In this document: positions 10,211-22,080 of the stretch, one piece after another
How the letters are laid out: each line of letters begins with the position of its first letter
Numbering within the stretch: the stretch's first letter is position 1
Source: Humidesulfovibrio sp.
Lineage (GTDB): Bacteria; Desulfobacterota; Desulfovibrionia; Desulfovibrionales; Desulfovibrionaceae
Direction: 5' to 3'
NCBI RefSeq assembly: GCF_031082295.1
Contig: NZ_JAVHLD010000007.1
Span: 62,001 to 126,000 of the forward strand
DNA length: 64,000 bases
Translations under genes and position numbers: made by a program
Notes under the pieces: model-generated
What the model was told of the DNA's origin: nothing
Database searches by the model: none
Seen by the model: only the letters and a program-made list of their open reading frames with translations

Positions 10211-11515
10211 ATGTCCAAAGTCCGCGTGCACACCATCAGCCTGGGCTGCCCGAAAAACCGCGTGGACACCGAGCGCCTGCTCGGGGTGCTGGGCCGCAAC
10301 TTCACCCCGGCCGAGGACGTCGCCGGTTCTGACCTCGTGCTCATCAACACCTGCGGGTTCATCCGTCCGGCGGTGGAGGAGTCCATCGAGACCATCCTGG
10401 CCGCCATCCGCGACGCCGCCGAGGCCGACCCGCGCCCCACCGTGGCCGTCGCCGGGTGCCTGGTCTCGCGCTATGGCCAGGCCGACCTCGCAGCCGACCT
10501 GCCCGAGGTGGACCTCTGGCTCTCCACCCGCGAGCTGGCCAGCTGGCCCGGCCTGGTGGGCGCCGCCCTGGGCAGGAAGAACCTCGAGGCGCTGGGGCCG
10601 CGCCGCCTGAGCACCGGCCCCGCCTACGCCTATCTCAAGGTCAGCGAGGGCTGCTCCCACAAGTGCGCCTTCTGCACCATTCCGAGCATCCGCGGCAAGC
10701 ATGTGAGCCGCCCCCTGGACGAGCTGGAGCGCGAGGCGCGGCTTTTGGTGGAGCAGGGCGGCGTGCGCGAGCTGGTCATCGTGGGACAGGACGTGACCTC
10801 CTACGGCCACGACCTGGGCCTGAAGGACGGCCTGAAGCACCTGCTGGACCGGCTCATGCCCATCAAGGGGCTCAAGTGGCTGCGGCTCATGTACCTGTAC
10901 CCGGCGGGCCTCACCGACGGGCTGCTCAAGCACATGGCGGGCCTGGGCCAGCCCCTTTTGCCCTATTTCGACATCCCCCTGCAGCACGCCCACCCGGACA
11001 TCCTGTCCGCCATGGGCCGCCCCTTCGCCAAGGACCCCTCCCTGGTCATCGAGCGCGTGCGCAAGCACTTCCCCGAGGCCGCCCTGCGCACCAGCCTCAT
11101 CGTGGGCTACCCCGGCGAGACCGACGCGCACTTCAAGGCCCTGAAAGCCTTTGTGCAGCGCACGCGGTTCGCGCACCTGGGCGTGTTTCCCTATCACCAG
11201 GAAGAGGGCACCCCGGCGGCGGCGCTTCCGGGCCAGGTGGCCCAGGGCGTCAAGACCCGGCGCAAGAACGCCCTCATGAAGCTGCAGGAGTCCATCAGCC
11301 GCGAGCGCCTGTCCGCCCTGGTGGGTTCCCGCCTGGAGGTGCTGGTGGAGGAGCCGAGCCCGGAGTGGCCGGGCCTGCACGTGGGTCGCGCGTGGTTCCA
11401 GGCCCCGGAGGTGGACGGCGTGACATACGTGAGCGGCCCCAAGGTCAAGCCCGGCAAGATGGTCCTGGCCGACATCGAGCAGGCCCAGAGCTACGACCTG
11501 GTGGCGCTGGCGTAA
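10211..11515 (+). CDS. rimO: ribosomal protein S12 methylthiotransferase
   Basis: 434 residues. RimO adds a methylthio group to the conserved aspartate of ribosomal protein S12, using two iron-sulfur clusters. The N-terminal UPF0004 domain has its three cysteines (SLGCPKNRVD, INTCGFI, VAGCLV). The radical-SAM CxxxCxxC motif appears as CSHKCAFC, with SEGCS before and IPSIRGKHVSRP after. DIPLQHAHPDIL and RTSLIVGYPGETD are typical of RimO rather than MiaB. A C-terminal TRAM-like region ends the protein. AAAGGA lies upstream of the ATG. It stands alone, divergent from the kinase run. Confidence 0.96.
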   Translation: MSKVRVHTISLGCPKNRVDTERLLGVLGRNFTPAEDVAGSDLVLINTCGFIRPAVEESIETILAAIRDAAEADPRPTVAVAGCLVSRYGQADLAADLPEVDLWLSTRELASWPGLVGAALGRKNLEALGPRRLSTGPAYAYLKVSEGCSHKCAFCTIPSIRGKHVSRPLDELEREARLLVEQGGVRELVIVGQDVTSYGHDLGLKDGLKHLLDRLMPIKGLKWLRLMYLYPAGLTDGLLKHMAGLGQPLLPYFDIPLQHAHPDILSAMGRPFAKDPSLVIERVRKHFPEAALRTSLIVGYPGETDAHFKALKAFVQRTRFAHLGVFPYHQEEGTPAAALPGQVAQGVKTRRKNALMKLQESISRERLSALVGSRLEVLVEEPSPEWPGLHVGRAWFQAPEVDGVTYVSGPKVKPGKMVLADIEQAQSYDLVALA

Positions 11516-11653
11516 GGCGGGAGACGTTCCGCTGACCGCACCCGGCAAAATTTTCCAGATAATTTCTAGACTGTCCGCCGCGTGCGCAAGAATTGCCGGG
11601 TGGCCTGCCGCGCCGCCGCCAGGGGGAGCAGCCTGTGCCCCCCGCGATGTGAG

Positions 11654-11692
11654 GAAAGGGCTGGATCGGGGGGAACCTGATCCAGCCCTTTC
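11654..11692. terminator. strong hairpin, likely bidirectional terminator
   Basis: A perfect 14-bp inverted repeat, GAAAGGGCTGGATC (11654-11667) and its complement (11679-11692), lies between the convergent rimO and the DUF2892 gene. There is no T-run, so it may act with Rho or as an mRNA 3' stabiliser. Confidence 0.6.
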
Positions 11693-11705
11693 GGCGTGTG
11701 CGGGC

Positions 11706-11912
11706 CTATTTCGTCGGGCAGGTGCTGATGCCGAGCAGGGTGTAGAGCATGCAGTGGCCCATGAGGCCCGTGGCCAGCGGCGCGATGCCGATGAGTCCCC
11801 ACCACCACAGCCCGTCCTCGGTTTTCAGGACGAAGACGAGGGAGAGCAGGACGACCCCGGCGACAATGCGCAAGATCTTGTCGATTCCACCAACGTTCGG
11901 CTTCATGCCCAC
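11706..11912 (-). CDS. DUF2892/YgaP-like small membrane protein
   Basis: 68 residues. An N-terminal MGMKPNVGGIDKILRIVAGV leads into two membrane helices separated by a short DGLWWWG turn, ending in CMLYTLLGISTC. This is the inner-membrane domain seen alone or fused to rhodanese in YgaP-like proteins (DUF2892). The two C-terminal cysteines are typical of this family. GGAGGT lies 6 bp before the ATG. No rhodanese partner is adjacent. The precise role is unknown; a link to sulfur handling is only suggested by the family. Confidence 0.85.
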   Translation of the reverse strand: MGMKPNVGGIDKILRIVAGVVLLSLVFVLKTEDGLWWWGLIGIAPLATGLMGHCMLYTLLGISTCPTK

Positions 11913-12058
11913 CTCCAGCGGTTACAGGGTTGGGGCGACTTCCCGCCATGCGACACAGCCTCTTGAAAATTGGGCAACCCCGCGCGCATTGCCGACGCCC
12001 GGCCAAGGCTTCCGCCTTCGTCGCCGCGGCCCAGGCCCCGCGGGGTTTCCAACGGGCC

Positions 12059-15000
12059 TCAGGTCCTTTGGCCGCCGGGGGCCTCTTCTCCCCCGGCAGG
12101 GTGCTCGTGCCGGTACTGGTCCAGGTAGTACATCACCGGCACCACCATGCGCGAGAACAGCGTGGCGGCGATCTCTCCGGCCAAAAGCGAAATGGCCAGG
12201 CCCTGGAAGATGGGGTCGAACAGGATGACGAAGGCCCCGGCCACCACGGCCAGCGCGGTGAGCACCATGGGCCGGAAGCGCACGGCCCCGGCCTCGATGA
12301 CCGAGTCCTCCAGGCTGAACCCCTCGCCGCGCTTCAGGTTGATGAAGTCCACCAGGATGATGGAGTTGCGCACCACGATGCCCGCCCCGGCGATGAAGCC
12401 GATCATGCTGGTGGCGGTGAAGAACGAGCCGGAGAGGGCGTGCGCCGGGATGATGCCGATGAGCGAGAGCGGGATGGGCGACATGATGGCGATGGGCGTG
12501 GTGTAGGAGCCGAACCAGCCCACCACCAGGATGTAGATGAGGATCATGACCACGCCGAAGGCCAGGCCCATGTCGCGGAAGACCTCGTAGGTGATCTGCC
12601 ACTCGCCGTCCCACTTCATGCTGAAGTCGGCGCTGGAAAAGGGCATGCCGGTGCGCAGGCGCGGCAGCTCGCGCCTGTCGGAGGCCGAGGTCTGCCACGC
12701 GCCCTGGCCCTTGGCGGCCAGCTCGTCCAGGGCCGTGTCCATGCGCGCCATGCCGTACACCGGGCTTTCCTCGCGTCCGGCCATGTCGCCGGTGACGTAG
12801 ACCACGGGCAGCATGTTCTTGTGGTAGATGTTCCCGGGCGTGACGGCCTGCTCCAGCGTGGCTAGCTGCCCCAGCGAGACGACCGCCGCGCCCCCGCCGG
12901 AGAGCGAGCCGCGCACCGGGATGGCCGCCAGCTCCGCCACCGAGGCCCGGCGCGAAACCGGCAGGCGCACCACGATGGGCACGTCCTCGCGGGAATTCAC
13001 GTCGTGCAGCAGCCCGGCCCGCTCCCCGCCGATGGAGGCGGCGATGACGCGCCGCGCGCGCTCCGGGTCCACCCCGTTCTTGAGGGCCTTGTCCGTCTGC
13101 ACGTTGATGCGCGTCTCGGTCCTGGGGTCGTTCACCAGCCAGTCCACGTCCACCACGCTCTTGGTGGAGGCGAAGACCTGCTTCACCTGCCGGGCCACGG
13201 CCTCGCGCCCGGCCTGGGTGGGGCCGTAGATCTCGGCCACCAGGGTCTGGAGCACCGGCGGTCCGGGCGGCACCTCCACCACCTTGATGCGCGCGCCCAG
13301 CTTCTCGGCGATGGGCAGCATGGCCTGGCGGGTGCGCCCGGCGATCTGGTGGCTGGAGGCGCTGCGCTTGCCGCGGTCCGTCAGGTTGACCTGGATTTCG
13401 GCCACGCCTGGTCCCTGGCGCAGATAGTAGTGGCGCACCAGGCCGTTGAAGGAGAAGGGCGCGGCGGTGCCTGCGTAAATCTGGGCGTCGGTGACCTCGG
13501 GCTGGTCGAGGATGACGCGTGAGAGCTGCTCGGCGGCGCTGGCCGTGGCTTCCAGCGGCGTGCCGTCGGGCATGTCGATGACCACCTCGAACTCGCTCTT
13601 GTTGTCGAAGGGCAGCATCTTCACCAGCACGGCCTTGAGCGGGAACAACGCGATGGAGGCCACGAGCAGCCCGCCCACGGAGAGCAGGAAGCGCCTGCGG
13701 TAGCCCGGCTCGGTGATGAGCCGGCGCATGATTTTGCGGTAGAGTTGGGTGAAGCGGTCGTCGTGCTTCTCGTGCTCGTGGGCCTCGGCGGGCTTGAGCA
13801 GCCGAAGCGAGGTCCAGGGGGTGATGACGAAGGCCACGGCCATGGACAGCAGCATGGCCACGCTTGCGCCCACGGGCATGGGCCGCATGTACGGCCCCAT
13901 GAGTCCGCCCACGAAGCCCATGGGCATGATGGCCGCGATGACCGTGAAGGTGGCCAGCACCAGGGGGGCGCGCACCTCGTTCACGGCCTCGATGATGATG
14001 CGCGCGAACGGCCTGCCCTGGGAGCCGGGCAGCCGCGTGTGGCGCACGATGTTCTCCACGTCCACGATGGGGTCGTCCACCAGGATGCCGATGCAGAAGA
14101 TGAGCGCGAAGAGCGTCACGCGGTTCAGGGTGTAGCCCAGGAACCAGTAGGTGGCCAGCGTCACCGCCAGCGTCACCGGCACGGCCACCATGATGACCCA
14201 GCTGGCGCGCAGGCCCAGGAACAGCGCCACGATGGCCCCCACCGAGATGGCCGCCAGGAGCAGGTGCTGGAGCAGCTCGTCGCTCTTGTGCTTGGCTGTC
14301 TGGCCGTAGTCGCGCACCACGGTGGTGTGCAGGCTGGCCGGGATGACGCGGCCGCGCAGGGTTTCGATCTTTTTCAGGGCGTCGTCGCAGAGCTGCGTGG
14401 CGTTGACCCCGGCGCGCTTGGCCACGCTCAAGGTCACCGAGGGCAACAGCCGCCCCGGCGACTCCTTGATGCCCTTGGCCGCGGCCTTGGCCCCGGGCGC
14501 GAAGAACACGTAGTCCGTGGGCTCCAGGAAGCCGTCGCGCACTTTTGCCACGTCGCCCAGGTACACGGGCCTGCCCTGGCGCATGGACACCACCACGCGG
14601 CCCACGTCGTCCGGGGTCTTGAGGAAGCTGTCCAGCCGCACGCCGAAGCTCTCGCCGCCGCTGGTGAAGGCCCCGCTCTGGGCGGCCTGGTTCTGGGCGC
14701 GCAGGGCGTCGGCCACGTCCAGGGCGTCGAGCCCCAGCGCCCGCAGGCGGTCCGGGTCGGCGTCCACCGTGACGCTGCGGGTGCGACCGCCGGTGAGGGT
14801 GACCTCGCTGACGCCGGGCAGGGTGCGCACGGCCTCGGCGGCCTCGGCGGCCACCTGGCGCAGGGCGCGGCCGTCGAAGCCGTCGCCGTGGAAGCTCACG
14901 GCCAGCACCGGCACGTCGTCGATGCTGCGCGGCTTCAGGATGGGCTGGGAGCAGCCGGGCGGGATCCAGTCCAGGTGCTGGTAGAGCTTGGCGTAGGTCT

Positions 15001-15355
15001 TGACCACGCTCTTCTCGGTGTCCTGGCCCACGTAGAAGCGCACGATGGTCAGCGCCTTGCCGTCCATGGCCGTGGAGTAGACGTACTCCACGCCGGGGAT
15101 TTCCCAGAGCAGCTTCTCCATGGGGCCGACGACGCGGGTCTCGATCTCCTTGGGCGTGGCGCCGGGCATCTCCACCATGACGTCGATCATGGGCACGATG
15201 ATCTGCGGCTCCTCCTCGCTCGGGGTGCGCAGCACGGCGAACACGCCCAGGAGCAGCGAGCCCAGGATGATGAGCGGCACGAGCTTGGAGCTCACGAAGC
15301 TTGCGGTGATGCGGGAGATCAGGCCCTCGTCCGGGCTTTCGCCGGGTGCGTTCAT
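12059..15355 (-). CDS. RND efflux transporter, inner-membrane pump subunit
   Basis: 1098 residues, the length expected of an RND permease. It has an N-terminal helix, a large periplasmic region, helices 2-6, a second periplasmic region and a terminal helix bundle. Helix 4 keeps the proton-relay aspartate pair (GILVDDPIVDVENI, near residues 428-429). The early motif EEEPQIIVPMIDVMVEMPGATPKEIE is typical of hydrophobe/amphiphile-type rather than metal-type pumps. It starts 9 bp after its adaptor gene, so the pair is an operon. No outer-membrane TolC partner is encoded nearby. Substrate not predictable. Confidence 0.93.
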   Translation of the reverse strand: MNAPGESPDEGLISRITASFVSSKLVPLIILGSLLLGVFAVLRTPSEEEPQIIVPMIDVMVEMPGATPKEIETRVVGPMEKLLWEIPGVEYVYSTAMDGKALTIVRFYVGQDTEKSVVKTYAKLYQHLDWIPPGCSQPILKPRSIDDVPVLAVSFHGDGFDGRALRQVAAEAAEAVRTLPGVSEVTLTGGRTRSVTVDADPDRLRALGLDALDVADALRAQNQAAQSGAFTSGGESFGVRLDSFLKTPDDVGRVVVSMRQGRPVYLGDVAKVRDGFLEPTDYVFFAPGAKAAAKGIKESPGRLLPSVTLSVAKRAGVNATQLCDDALKKIETLRGRVIPASLHTTVVRDYGQTAKHKSDELLQHLLLAAISVGAIVALFLGLRASWVIMVAVPVTLAVTLATYWFLGYTLNRVTLFALIFCIGILVDDPIVDVENIVRHTRLPGSQGRPFARIIIEAVNEVRAPLVLATFTVIAAIMPMGFVGGLMGPYMRPMPVGASVAMLLSMAVAFVITPWTSLRLLKPAEAHEHEKHDDRFTQLYRKIMRRLITEPGYRRRFLLSVGGLLVASIALFPLKAVLVKMLPFDNKSEFEVVIDMPDGTPLEATASAAEQLSRVILDQPEVTDAQIYAGTAAPFSFNGLVRHYYLRQGPGVAEIQVNLTDRGKRSASSHQIAGRTRQAMLPIAEKLGARIKVVEVPPGPPVLQTLVAEIYGPTQAGREAVARQVKQVFASTKSVVDVDWLVNDPRTETRINVQTDKALKNGVDPERARRVIAASIGGERAGLLHDVNSREDVPIVVRLPVSRRASVAELAAIPVRGSLSGGGAAVVSLGQLATLEQAVTPGNIYHKNMLPVVYVTGDMAGREESPVYGMARMDTALDELAAKGQGAWQTSASDRRELPRLRTGMPFSSADFSMKWDGEWQITYEVFRDMGLAFGVVMILIYILVVGWFGSYTTPIAIMSPIPLSLIGIIPAHALSGSFFTATSMIGFIAGAGIVVRNSIILVDFINLKRGEGFSLEDSVIEAGAVRFRPMVLTALAVVAGAFVILFDPIFQGLAISLLAGEIAATLFSRMVVPVMYYLDQYRHEHPAGGEEAPGGQRT

Positions 15356-15364
15356 GGCCCGGTC

Positions 15365-16669
15365 CTAGCGCTTGGCCGCGAGGCGGTCGCCTTCGCGCAG
15401 GGTTGCCGGGCCGCCCACGACCACGGTTTCGCCTTCCACAAGGCCGGAGAGCACCTCCACCATGGTGCCGGAGACGTCCGCGGCGTTCGCCTGGCTGCCG
15501 CTTTCCGGCAGCGCCTCGGTCTGGGCCTGCACGATGTAGCTCTGGCCGTCCAGCTCGGCCTTGAGGTAGGCTCCGCCGAGCTTCACCAGCCGCAGGCGCA
15601 GCACGCCCTTCTCGTCCACCACCAGCGCCGTGGTCAGCTCGCCCTGCTGGCGGATGACGCCCGCCGGGACAAGCAGCTTCTTGGCGCGGGCCACGGGCAC
15701 GCAGACCTTGCCGAACATGCCCGCCCGGGGCCGGATGTTCCGGCCGGAGTCCTGCGTCGCGTCGGCCTGGGTGGCGTTGTCTTGAGGAGTGTCCGCCGGG
15801 GCGGGCGCGGGGGCCTTGTAGTCGGCGCGGAGCTTGAAGGTGCGGGTGGCCGGGTCCACGCGGCCCACGACGGTGGTCAGCCGTGTGACGAAGGGCGCGT
15901 GCGAGAGCGAGGGCACCAGCCCCAGCACCTGCATGCCCACGCTGACCATCGGCAGCATGCTCTCGTCGGCCTGGGCCTCGATCTCGTAGCCGCCCTGGGC
16001 GTCGCCGCCGGGGGCCATCTCGTCCACGGAGGCCAGGGGCGCGCCCGCGTTCACAAAGGCCCCCTGGTCCACGAAGCGGCGCGAAAGCACGCCCCTGAAG
16101 GGAGCGGTGATGAGGCTGTAGCCCAGCAGGCTCTTGGCCTCGGCCCCCATGTGCCCGGCGGAGGCCGCGCTGGCGGCCAGGGCCTGTTCCTGCTTCTTCA
16201 GGGCCTGATGCTCCGTGCGCGCGCGGTCCAGCTCGTCCTGGCTGATGGCCTGCTGGGCGAAGAGCTTCTGCATGCGCTCCAGGTTGACCTTGGCCAGGGC
16301 CGAGCGCGCGGTGAGCGCCTGGCGCTCCAGCCCGGCCTGCTGGGCCGTGGACTGCACGGCCTGCACCCGCTGCTTGAGCTCGGTGTCGTCGATGCGCAGG
16401 ATGGGCTGGCCCTTCTCGACCACGGCGCCCTCGGCGGCCATGACCTCGACCACGGTGCCGGAGATTTTGCTGGAGAGCACCACGCTGTTCTGGGAGCGCA
16501 CCTCGCCGGGCAGGCTGCGGCACTCGCGGGCGTCGAACAGGGCCACGCGCGCGGTGGGCGCGCTGACGGTCTGGGGCTCTGGGGCTTTGTCACCGCCGCC
16601 GCAGGCCGAGGCCAGAAGCGCGGCGGCCAGGAGAAGGGCCGGGACGAAAATCTTCTTACGCTGGGGCAT
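15365..16669 (-). CDS. RND efflux periplasmic adaptor lipoprotein
   Basis: 434 residues from the ATG at 16669, which follows a GAGGAGG site; an earlier ATG at 16687 is less likely. A lipoprotein signal ends LLASAC, so the protein should be anchored in the periplasm. Membrane-fusion features follow: a biotinyl-lipoyl half motif (SKISGTVVEVMAAEGAVVEKGQPI), a coiled-coil hairpin (about residues 100-170), the second half motif (ITAPFRGVLSRRFVDQGAFVNAG) and a beta-barrel region. An unusual Ala/Pro/Thr/Gln insert (DNATQADATQ) interrupts the barrel near residue 300; the same motif recurs in the exported protein at 18581. It is the first gene of the pump operon. Confidence 0.92.
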   Translation of the reverse strand: MPQRKKIFVPALLLAAALLASACGGGDKAPEPQTVSAPTARVALFDARECRSLPGEVRSQNSVVLSSKISGTVVEVMAAEGAVVEKGQPILRIDDTELKQRVQAVQSTAQQAGLERQALTARSALAKVNLERMQKLFAQQAISQDELDRARTEHQALKKQEQALAASAASAGHMGAEAKSLLGYSLITAPFRGVLSRRFVDQGAFVNAGAPLASVDEMAPGGDAQGGYEIEAQADESMLPMVSVGMQVLGLVPSLSHAPFVTRLTTVVGRVDPATRTFKLRADYKAPAPAPADTPQDNATQADATQDSGRNIRPRAGMFGKVCVPVARAKKLLVPAGVIRQQGELTTALVVDEKGVLRLRLVKLGGAYLKAELDGQSYIVQAQTEALPESGSQANAADVSGTMVEVLSGLVEGETVVVGGPATLREGDRLAAKR

Positions 16670-16872
16670 GGGCCCTCCTCGCTGCATGTTCGACGGCAGG
16701 CGCCAGGGCTGGGGAAGCTTACGTATTTCTACTCAGCAGGGGGGGGGGCGTCAAGGATGGGGCGGAAAATGACGTGATTGGTCGGAAATGGCGGGCGCCG
16801 GGAAGCTGCCGGGAAACGGCCCGGACCGCCACCCGTTGTTCGGATGCGCGGCCCGGGCCGGGAGGATTCAGG

Positions 16873-18375
16873 CTAGATCATGAACCAGGTGGCGATGAGC
16901 CCGGTGATGGTCATGGTCACCGTGTAGGGCAGGGCCAGCACCACCATGCGCCCGTAGGAGAGCCGGATCACCGGCGCCAGCGAGGAGGTCAGCAGGAACA
17001 GGAAGGCCGCCTGGCCGTTGGGCGTGGCCACGCTGGGGATGTTGGTGCCGGTGTTGATGGCCACGGCAAGGAGCTCGAACTGCTCGCGGGTCATGCCGGT
17101 GAGCCCGGCGTCGAAGACCTTCTTGGTCTCCGAGATGTACACCGTGGCCACGAACACGTTGTCGCTGATCATGGAGAGCAGCCCGTTGGCCAGGTAGTAG
17201 GCCGCAAGCTGGGTGCGGCCGCTCAAGGCCAGCACCATGTCGATGATGGGCTTGAACAGGTGCTGCTCGTGGATCACGGCCACCACGCCGAAGAACACCA
17301 CCAGCAGCGCGGTGAAGGGCAGGGCCTCCTTGAAGGCGTTGCCGATGCGGTGCTCGTCGGTGACGCCGTTGAGCGAGGTCAGCAGGATGATGACCGACAG
17401 GCCGATGAGGCCGACCTCGGCCAGGTGGAAGGCCAGGGCCACAACCAGCCAGATGCCCGCCGCGGCCTGAACCAGGAGGCTCATGCGGCCGCGGTCGTCG
17501 AGCTTGGCGTCGCGCTTGGCGGCCTCGTCGACCAGCACCTTGCGCACGTTGATGGGCATCTCCAAGCCGTAGCCGAAGAGCTTGAAGCGCTCCACCATCA
17601 CGCAGGTGCAGAGCCCAACGGCCAGCACCGGCAGCGACACCGGCGCCACGTGCCGGAAGAACTGCACGAAGTTCCAGCCCATCTCGCTGCCTATCAGCAG
17701 GTTCTGGGGCTCGCCCACCAGGGTGCACACTCCGCCGAGCGCCGTGCCCACCGCGCCGTGCATCATGATGTTGCGCAGGAAGCCGCGGAAGTTCTTCAGG
17801 TCGTCGCGCGCGGACTGGTTGAAGGCCTCCTCTTCGAGCAGGCAGCGCTTCTCGCCCGCGCCGGAGACGTGGCGGTGGTACAGGTCGTAGAAGCCGTAGG
17901 CCACGGTGATGATGACCGCCACCACGGTGAGGGCGTCGAGGAAGGCCGAGAGCACGGCCCCGGCCACGCAGAACATGAGCGAGATGAGGGTCTTGGAGCG
18001 CATGCGCACCAGGATCTTGGTGAACACGTAGCGCAGCATGTCCTGCATGAAGTAGATGCCCGCCACCATGAACATGAGCAGCAGGATCACCGGGAAGTTG
18101 TGCAGGGTCTCGTTGTAGACGGTCTGCGGGCTGGCCATGCCCAGGGCGACGGCCTCAATGGTCAGCAGGCCTCCCGCGGGCAGGGGGTAGCATTTTAGTG
18201 CCATGGCCAGGGTGAAGATGAACTCGAGGATGAGCGCCCAGCCGGCGATGAACGGCCCGGCGGTGTGGAGCAGAATCGGGTTCAGGACCAGAAAGCCCAG
18301 GATGGCGAGTTTGTACCAGCGTGGCGCGTTGCCGAGCAGGTTCGACTGGAAGGCCTGGGCCAAGTTGCGCTGCAT
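16873..18375 (-). CDS. nhaB: Na+/H+ antiporter NhaB
   Basis: 500 residues, matching NhaB, with about 12 hydrophobic segments. It exchanges cytoplasmic sodium for protons at the inner membrane. Recognised from the N-terminus ([24 protein letters not shown]), the [18 protein letters not shown] segment, [10 protein letters not shown], and the [14 protein letters not shown] and [20 protein letters not shown] blocks. GGAG precedes the ATG. It lies 203 bp upstream of the efflux adaptor and probably has its own transcript. Confidence 0.93.
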   Translation of the reverse strand: MQRNLAQAFQSNLLGNAPRWYKLAILGFLVLNPILLHTAGPFIAGWALILEFIFTLAMALKCYPLPAGGLLTIEAVALGMASPQTVYNETLHNFPVILLLMFMVAGIYFMQDMLRYVFTKILVRMRSKTLISLMFCVAGAVLSAFLDALTVVAVIITVAYGFYDLYHRHVSGAGEKRCLLEEEAFNQSARDDLKNFRGFLRNIMMHGAVGTALGGVCTLVGEPQNLLIGSEMGWNFVQFFRHVAPVSLPVLAVGLCTCVMVERFKLFGYGLEMPINVRKVLVDEAAKRDAKLDDRGRMSLLVQAAAGIWLVVALAFHLAEVGLIGLSVIILLTSLNGVTDEHRIGNAFKEALPFTALLVVFFGVVAVIHEQHLFKPIIDMVLALSGRTQLAAYYLANGLLSMISDNVFVATVYISETKKVFDAGLTGMTREQFELLAVAINTGTNIPSVATPNGQAAFLFLLTSSLAPVIRLSYGRMVVLALPYTVTMTITGLIATWFMI

Positions 18376-18580
18376 TGTTGTTCTCCGGGGGGGTTGGGTG
18401 TTGATATGCCCTGGCGGGAGGCTGCCCCGCCGGGGGCTTGGCGCTCACGTTTATAACTGGCTTTGTCGCGTTGCGCCAGTGGGTGCTTTTCAGGGAGAAC
18501 CGCTGGCGCGCAGCCCGATGGGCAGGCCGCGCGCCAGCGGCGGGGGATGAGGCAACCGCTCGTGCCGGCAAGCGGAGACC

Positions 18581-19650
<1,070 letters not shown>

Positions 19651-19651
<1 letters not shown>

Positions 19652-21882
19652 CAGCGCCCGGTCCCTGTTCGCGGGGTCTTGGGCAAAAGCACCGTGACCG
19701 TGGTCCGGCCGGGGGTGGAACAGTCGAGGCTGACGCCCCCGCCGTGGAATTCGGCGATGCGCCGGGCCGAGTAGGTGCCCAGGCCGGTGCCGTTCTCCTT
19801 CCCGGCGGTGACGAACTTGTCGAAGAAGCGGTCGCGGATGGACGCGGGCACCTCGCCCTGGTTGCGGATGGTGACGCGCACCGCGTCGTCGCCCGCTTCG
19901 GCCAGGTCCACCTCGACCACGCCGCCTTCGGGCGAGGCCTCCAGGGCGTTCTTCAGCAGGTTGCCGAGCATGGTGGAGCAGAGCGTCTCCTCGCAGGAGA
20001 GGGAAAGCCGCGCGTCCGGGGCCAGCTGCTCGCCGTTCAGGGTCAGCAGCACGTGCCTGTCCTTGAGCTGCGGCAGCAGCGCAATGTTTTCCTTGGCCTG
20101 GAGCGCCAGCTCAACGAGGTCGGCCTGCACCGGCTCCAGCGCAAGCCCGCCGCGCTCGATGCGCGAAAGCTTCAGGTAGGCGTCGATGATGCGCAGCATG
20201 TTCCCAGCTGCCGCGCCGAGCCGGGTGATCCAGCCGCGCTGCTCGTCGGTGAGGTTCTGCTGCGTGAGCAGCAGCCGGGGCAGGCTGCTGAAGCCCACCA
20301 GCGGGCTGCGCAGGTCGTGGCGCATGATGTGCTCCACGCTGTCCCTGGCCTGCTCGCGCTGGGTGCGCTCGGTGATGTCCTCCATGACCACGATGACCGC
20401 GCGCAGGTTGCTGTCCTCGTCGCGCAGGGGGATGGCGGCGCAGTGGACCACCGCGCGCCCGGTCCCGTCGGGCGATTGGATGTCGAGCACCTGCGTGGGG
20501 CCGGGCTCGGTTTCGCTGGCGGCCTCGCCGACGGACCAGTTGAGGGCCTGGGCCAGGACGAAGTCCTCGGCGCGCAGGGCCTCCCCCGTGTCATGGCGCC
20601 AGGCCCGGAGATCCCGGCTCAGGTCGGGCGTTCCCTGGCCGAAGCCCCAGATGCGGCGGCTGGCCTGGTTGGCGTACAGGATGCGCCCGCCGGGGTCGGA
20701 CATCCACACGCCCACGGGCAGCGCCTCCATGATCATGCGCAGCAGGGCCTCGCTCTTGCGCACCTCCACCTCGGCGGCCTCGCGCGCGGTGATGTCCTCG
20801 GACAAGGCCTCGGCCATGTCGTCCAGCGTCTTGGCCAGCAATGCCAGCTCGCCGAACTCTTCGGGCGCGCCGCTGCGGGCGTCCAGGTCGCCGCCGCCCA
20901 GGCGCCGGGCCACGGCGGCCAGCCGCTCCACGGGCCTGCTGATGACGACGCCGCCCACCACCCAGGCCACGAGCACGGCCAGCAGCGCCGCTCCGGCCAG
21001 GAAGGAGAGGTCGCGGTACAGGGTGTCGATGGCTCCCGCCAGGGCCTGGTGCTCGGGGATGCCGATGGTGATGTAGAGGTAGGGCTGGGCGTCGGGCTGG
21101 AGGCGCAGCTGCGTGTAGGCCACGATGCGGCGCACGCCGTCGGCGAAGTTCACGGTGGCCGTGCCCAGGTGCTTCGGCCCGCTGACCTCGTTCCAGAGCT
21201 CCATGACGATCTTCTGGCCCGGGGGGCTGGTGTCCTGCGAGGCGGGATAGCGGTAGAGGCGCGTGCCCGAGCTGTCGGCTATGGACAGCACCGAGCCCTG
21301 CGGCAGGGAGGCCACGCCGAAGATGCGCTCGAAGCGGTCGGGCCGGAGCGCCGTTGCCAGCAGGCCGAGCGTCTGGCCGTCGGCGCCGGTGATGGGATGG
21401 GCGAAGTGCAGCAGGGGGCCGGGGGGCGAGCCGGGCAGGCCGAGGGCGAAGTCGCCCACGGTGAACTCTCCGCTCTCCAGCGCGGCGCTGAATTGCGGGC
21501 CGGGCTTGAGGGTGGCGGGGCGCTCCAGGTGCAGGGCCGAGCCGAACACCCGGCCCTGGGCGTCTGCGGCCACGATGTTGGCGAAGACGGAGTTCTGCCT
21601 GCGCAGCCTGCGCAAAATCGAGCTTGTTGCGGGGCCGTCCAGGCTTTTGACCTGGGGCATCTGGGCCAGCAGGGAGAGCAGCTGTTCGGCGCGCACGGTG
21701 ATGAGCTGCTGCTCGCTGGCCAGGAACTGGGCGGCGCGCATGGCCTCGGCCTGGGCGTCCTTGAGGGCGCGGTCGCGGTTCTCCAGGCTTGAATGCAGAA
21801 TGACCCCCAGCGCCGGGAGCACGGCGATGAGCGACAGCGTGAGCAGGCTGTTGCGCAAGGAGCTGAAGAAGAGGTTCCGCAC
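19651..21882 (-). CDS. membrane sensor histidine kinase (Cache-HAMP-PAS-HisKA-HATPase)
   Basis: 743 residues. Two membrane helices (about 12-32 and about 295-315) frame a Cache-like periplasmic sensor (NSVFANIVAADAQGRVFGSAL; HFAHPITGADGQTLGLLA). A HAMP linker follows, then a PAS domain (ALPVGVWMSDPGGRILYANQ) ending in MEDITERTQREQ, a HisKA box HIMRHDLRSPLVGF with the phospho-accepting histidine, and a HATPase domain (LLKNALEASPEGG; NQGEVP; GTGLGTYSARRI). The DTGxG box is replaced by NQGEVPASIRDRFF, a known variant. The adjacent sigma54-activator regulator and Hpt protein are the obvious partners. The stop codon shares a base with the next start. Confidence 0.93.
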
Positions 21883-22080
21883 TATCGTTTCCTGGGCCGC
21901 TGCCGGTCTGTTGCTGGAGGTTGTGTCCGGGCGTCATGCCCGGCCGCTTGCCTGGTTATTGGAGGCCACGGGGCGAACCCCGTGGCCTCCGGTTGATGAT
22001 GGCGTCCGGCGTGCAGGATGGGCCTGCGGAGGGTCAGGGGAGTCACCACACCCCCCCTGCCTCGGGCCGGACGCGCTTGG

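Noticed and set aside
11922-16523. 1533-codon open frame on the minus strand over the RND genes
   Set aside because: It is the +1 frame of the real pump genes, Arg/Pro/Gly-rich, with no plausible start.
13745-16777. Very long open frame antisense to the efflux operon (about 1000 codons), and similar ones at 51694-56046 and 56245-60174
   Set aside because: They are mirror images of secA, ptsI, glcD and the RND genes, rich in Gly/His/Val/Ala as expected of antisense GC-rich DNA, with no domain signatures or ribosome sites.
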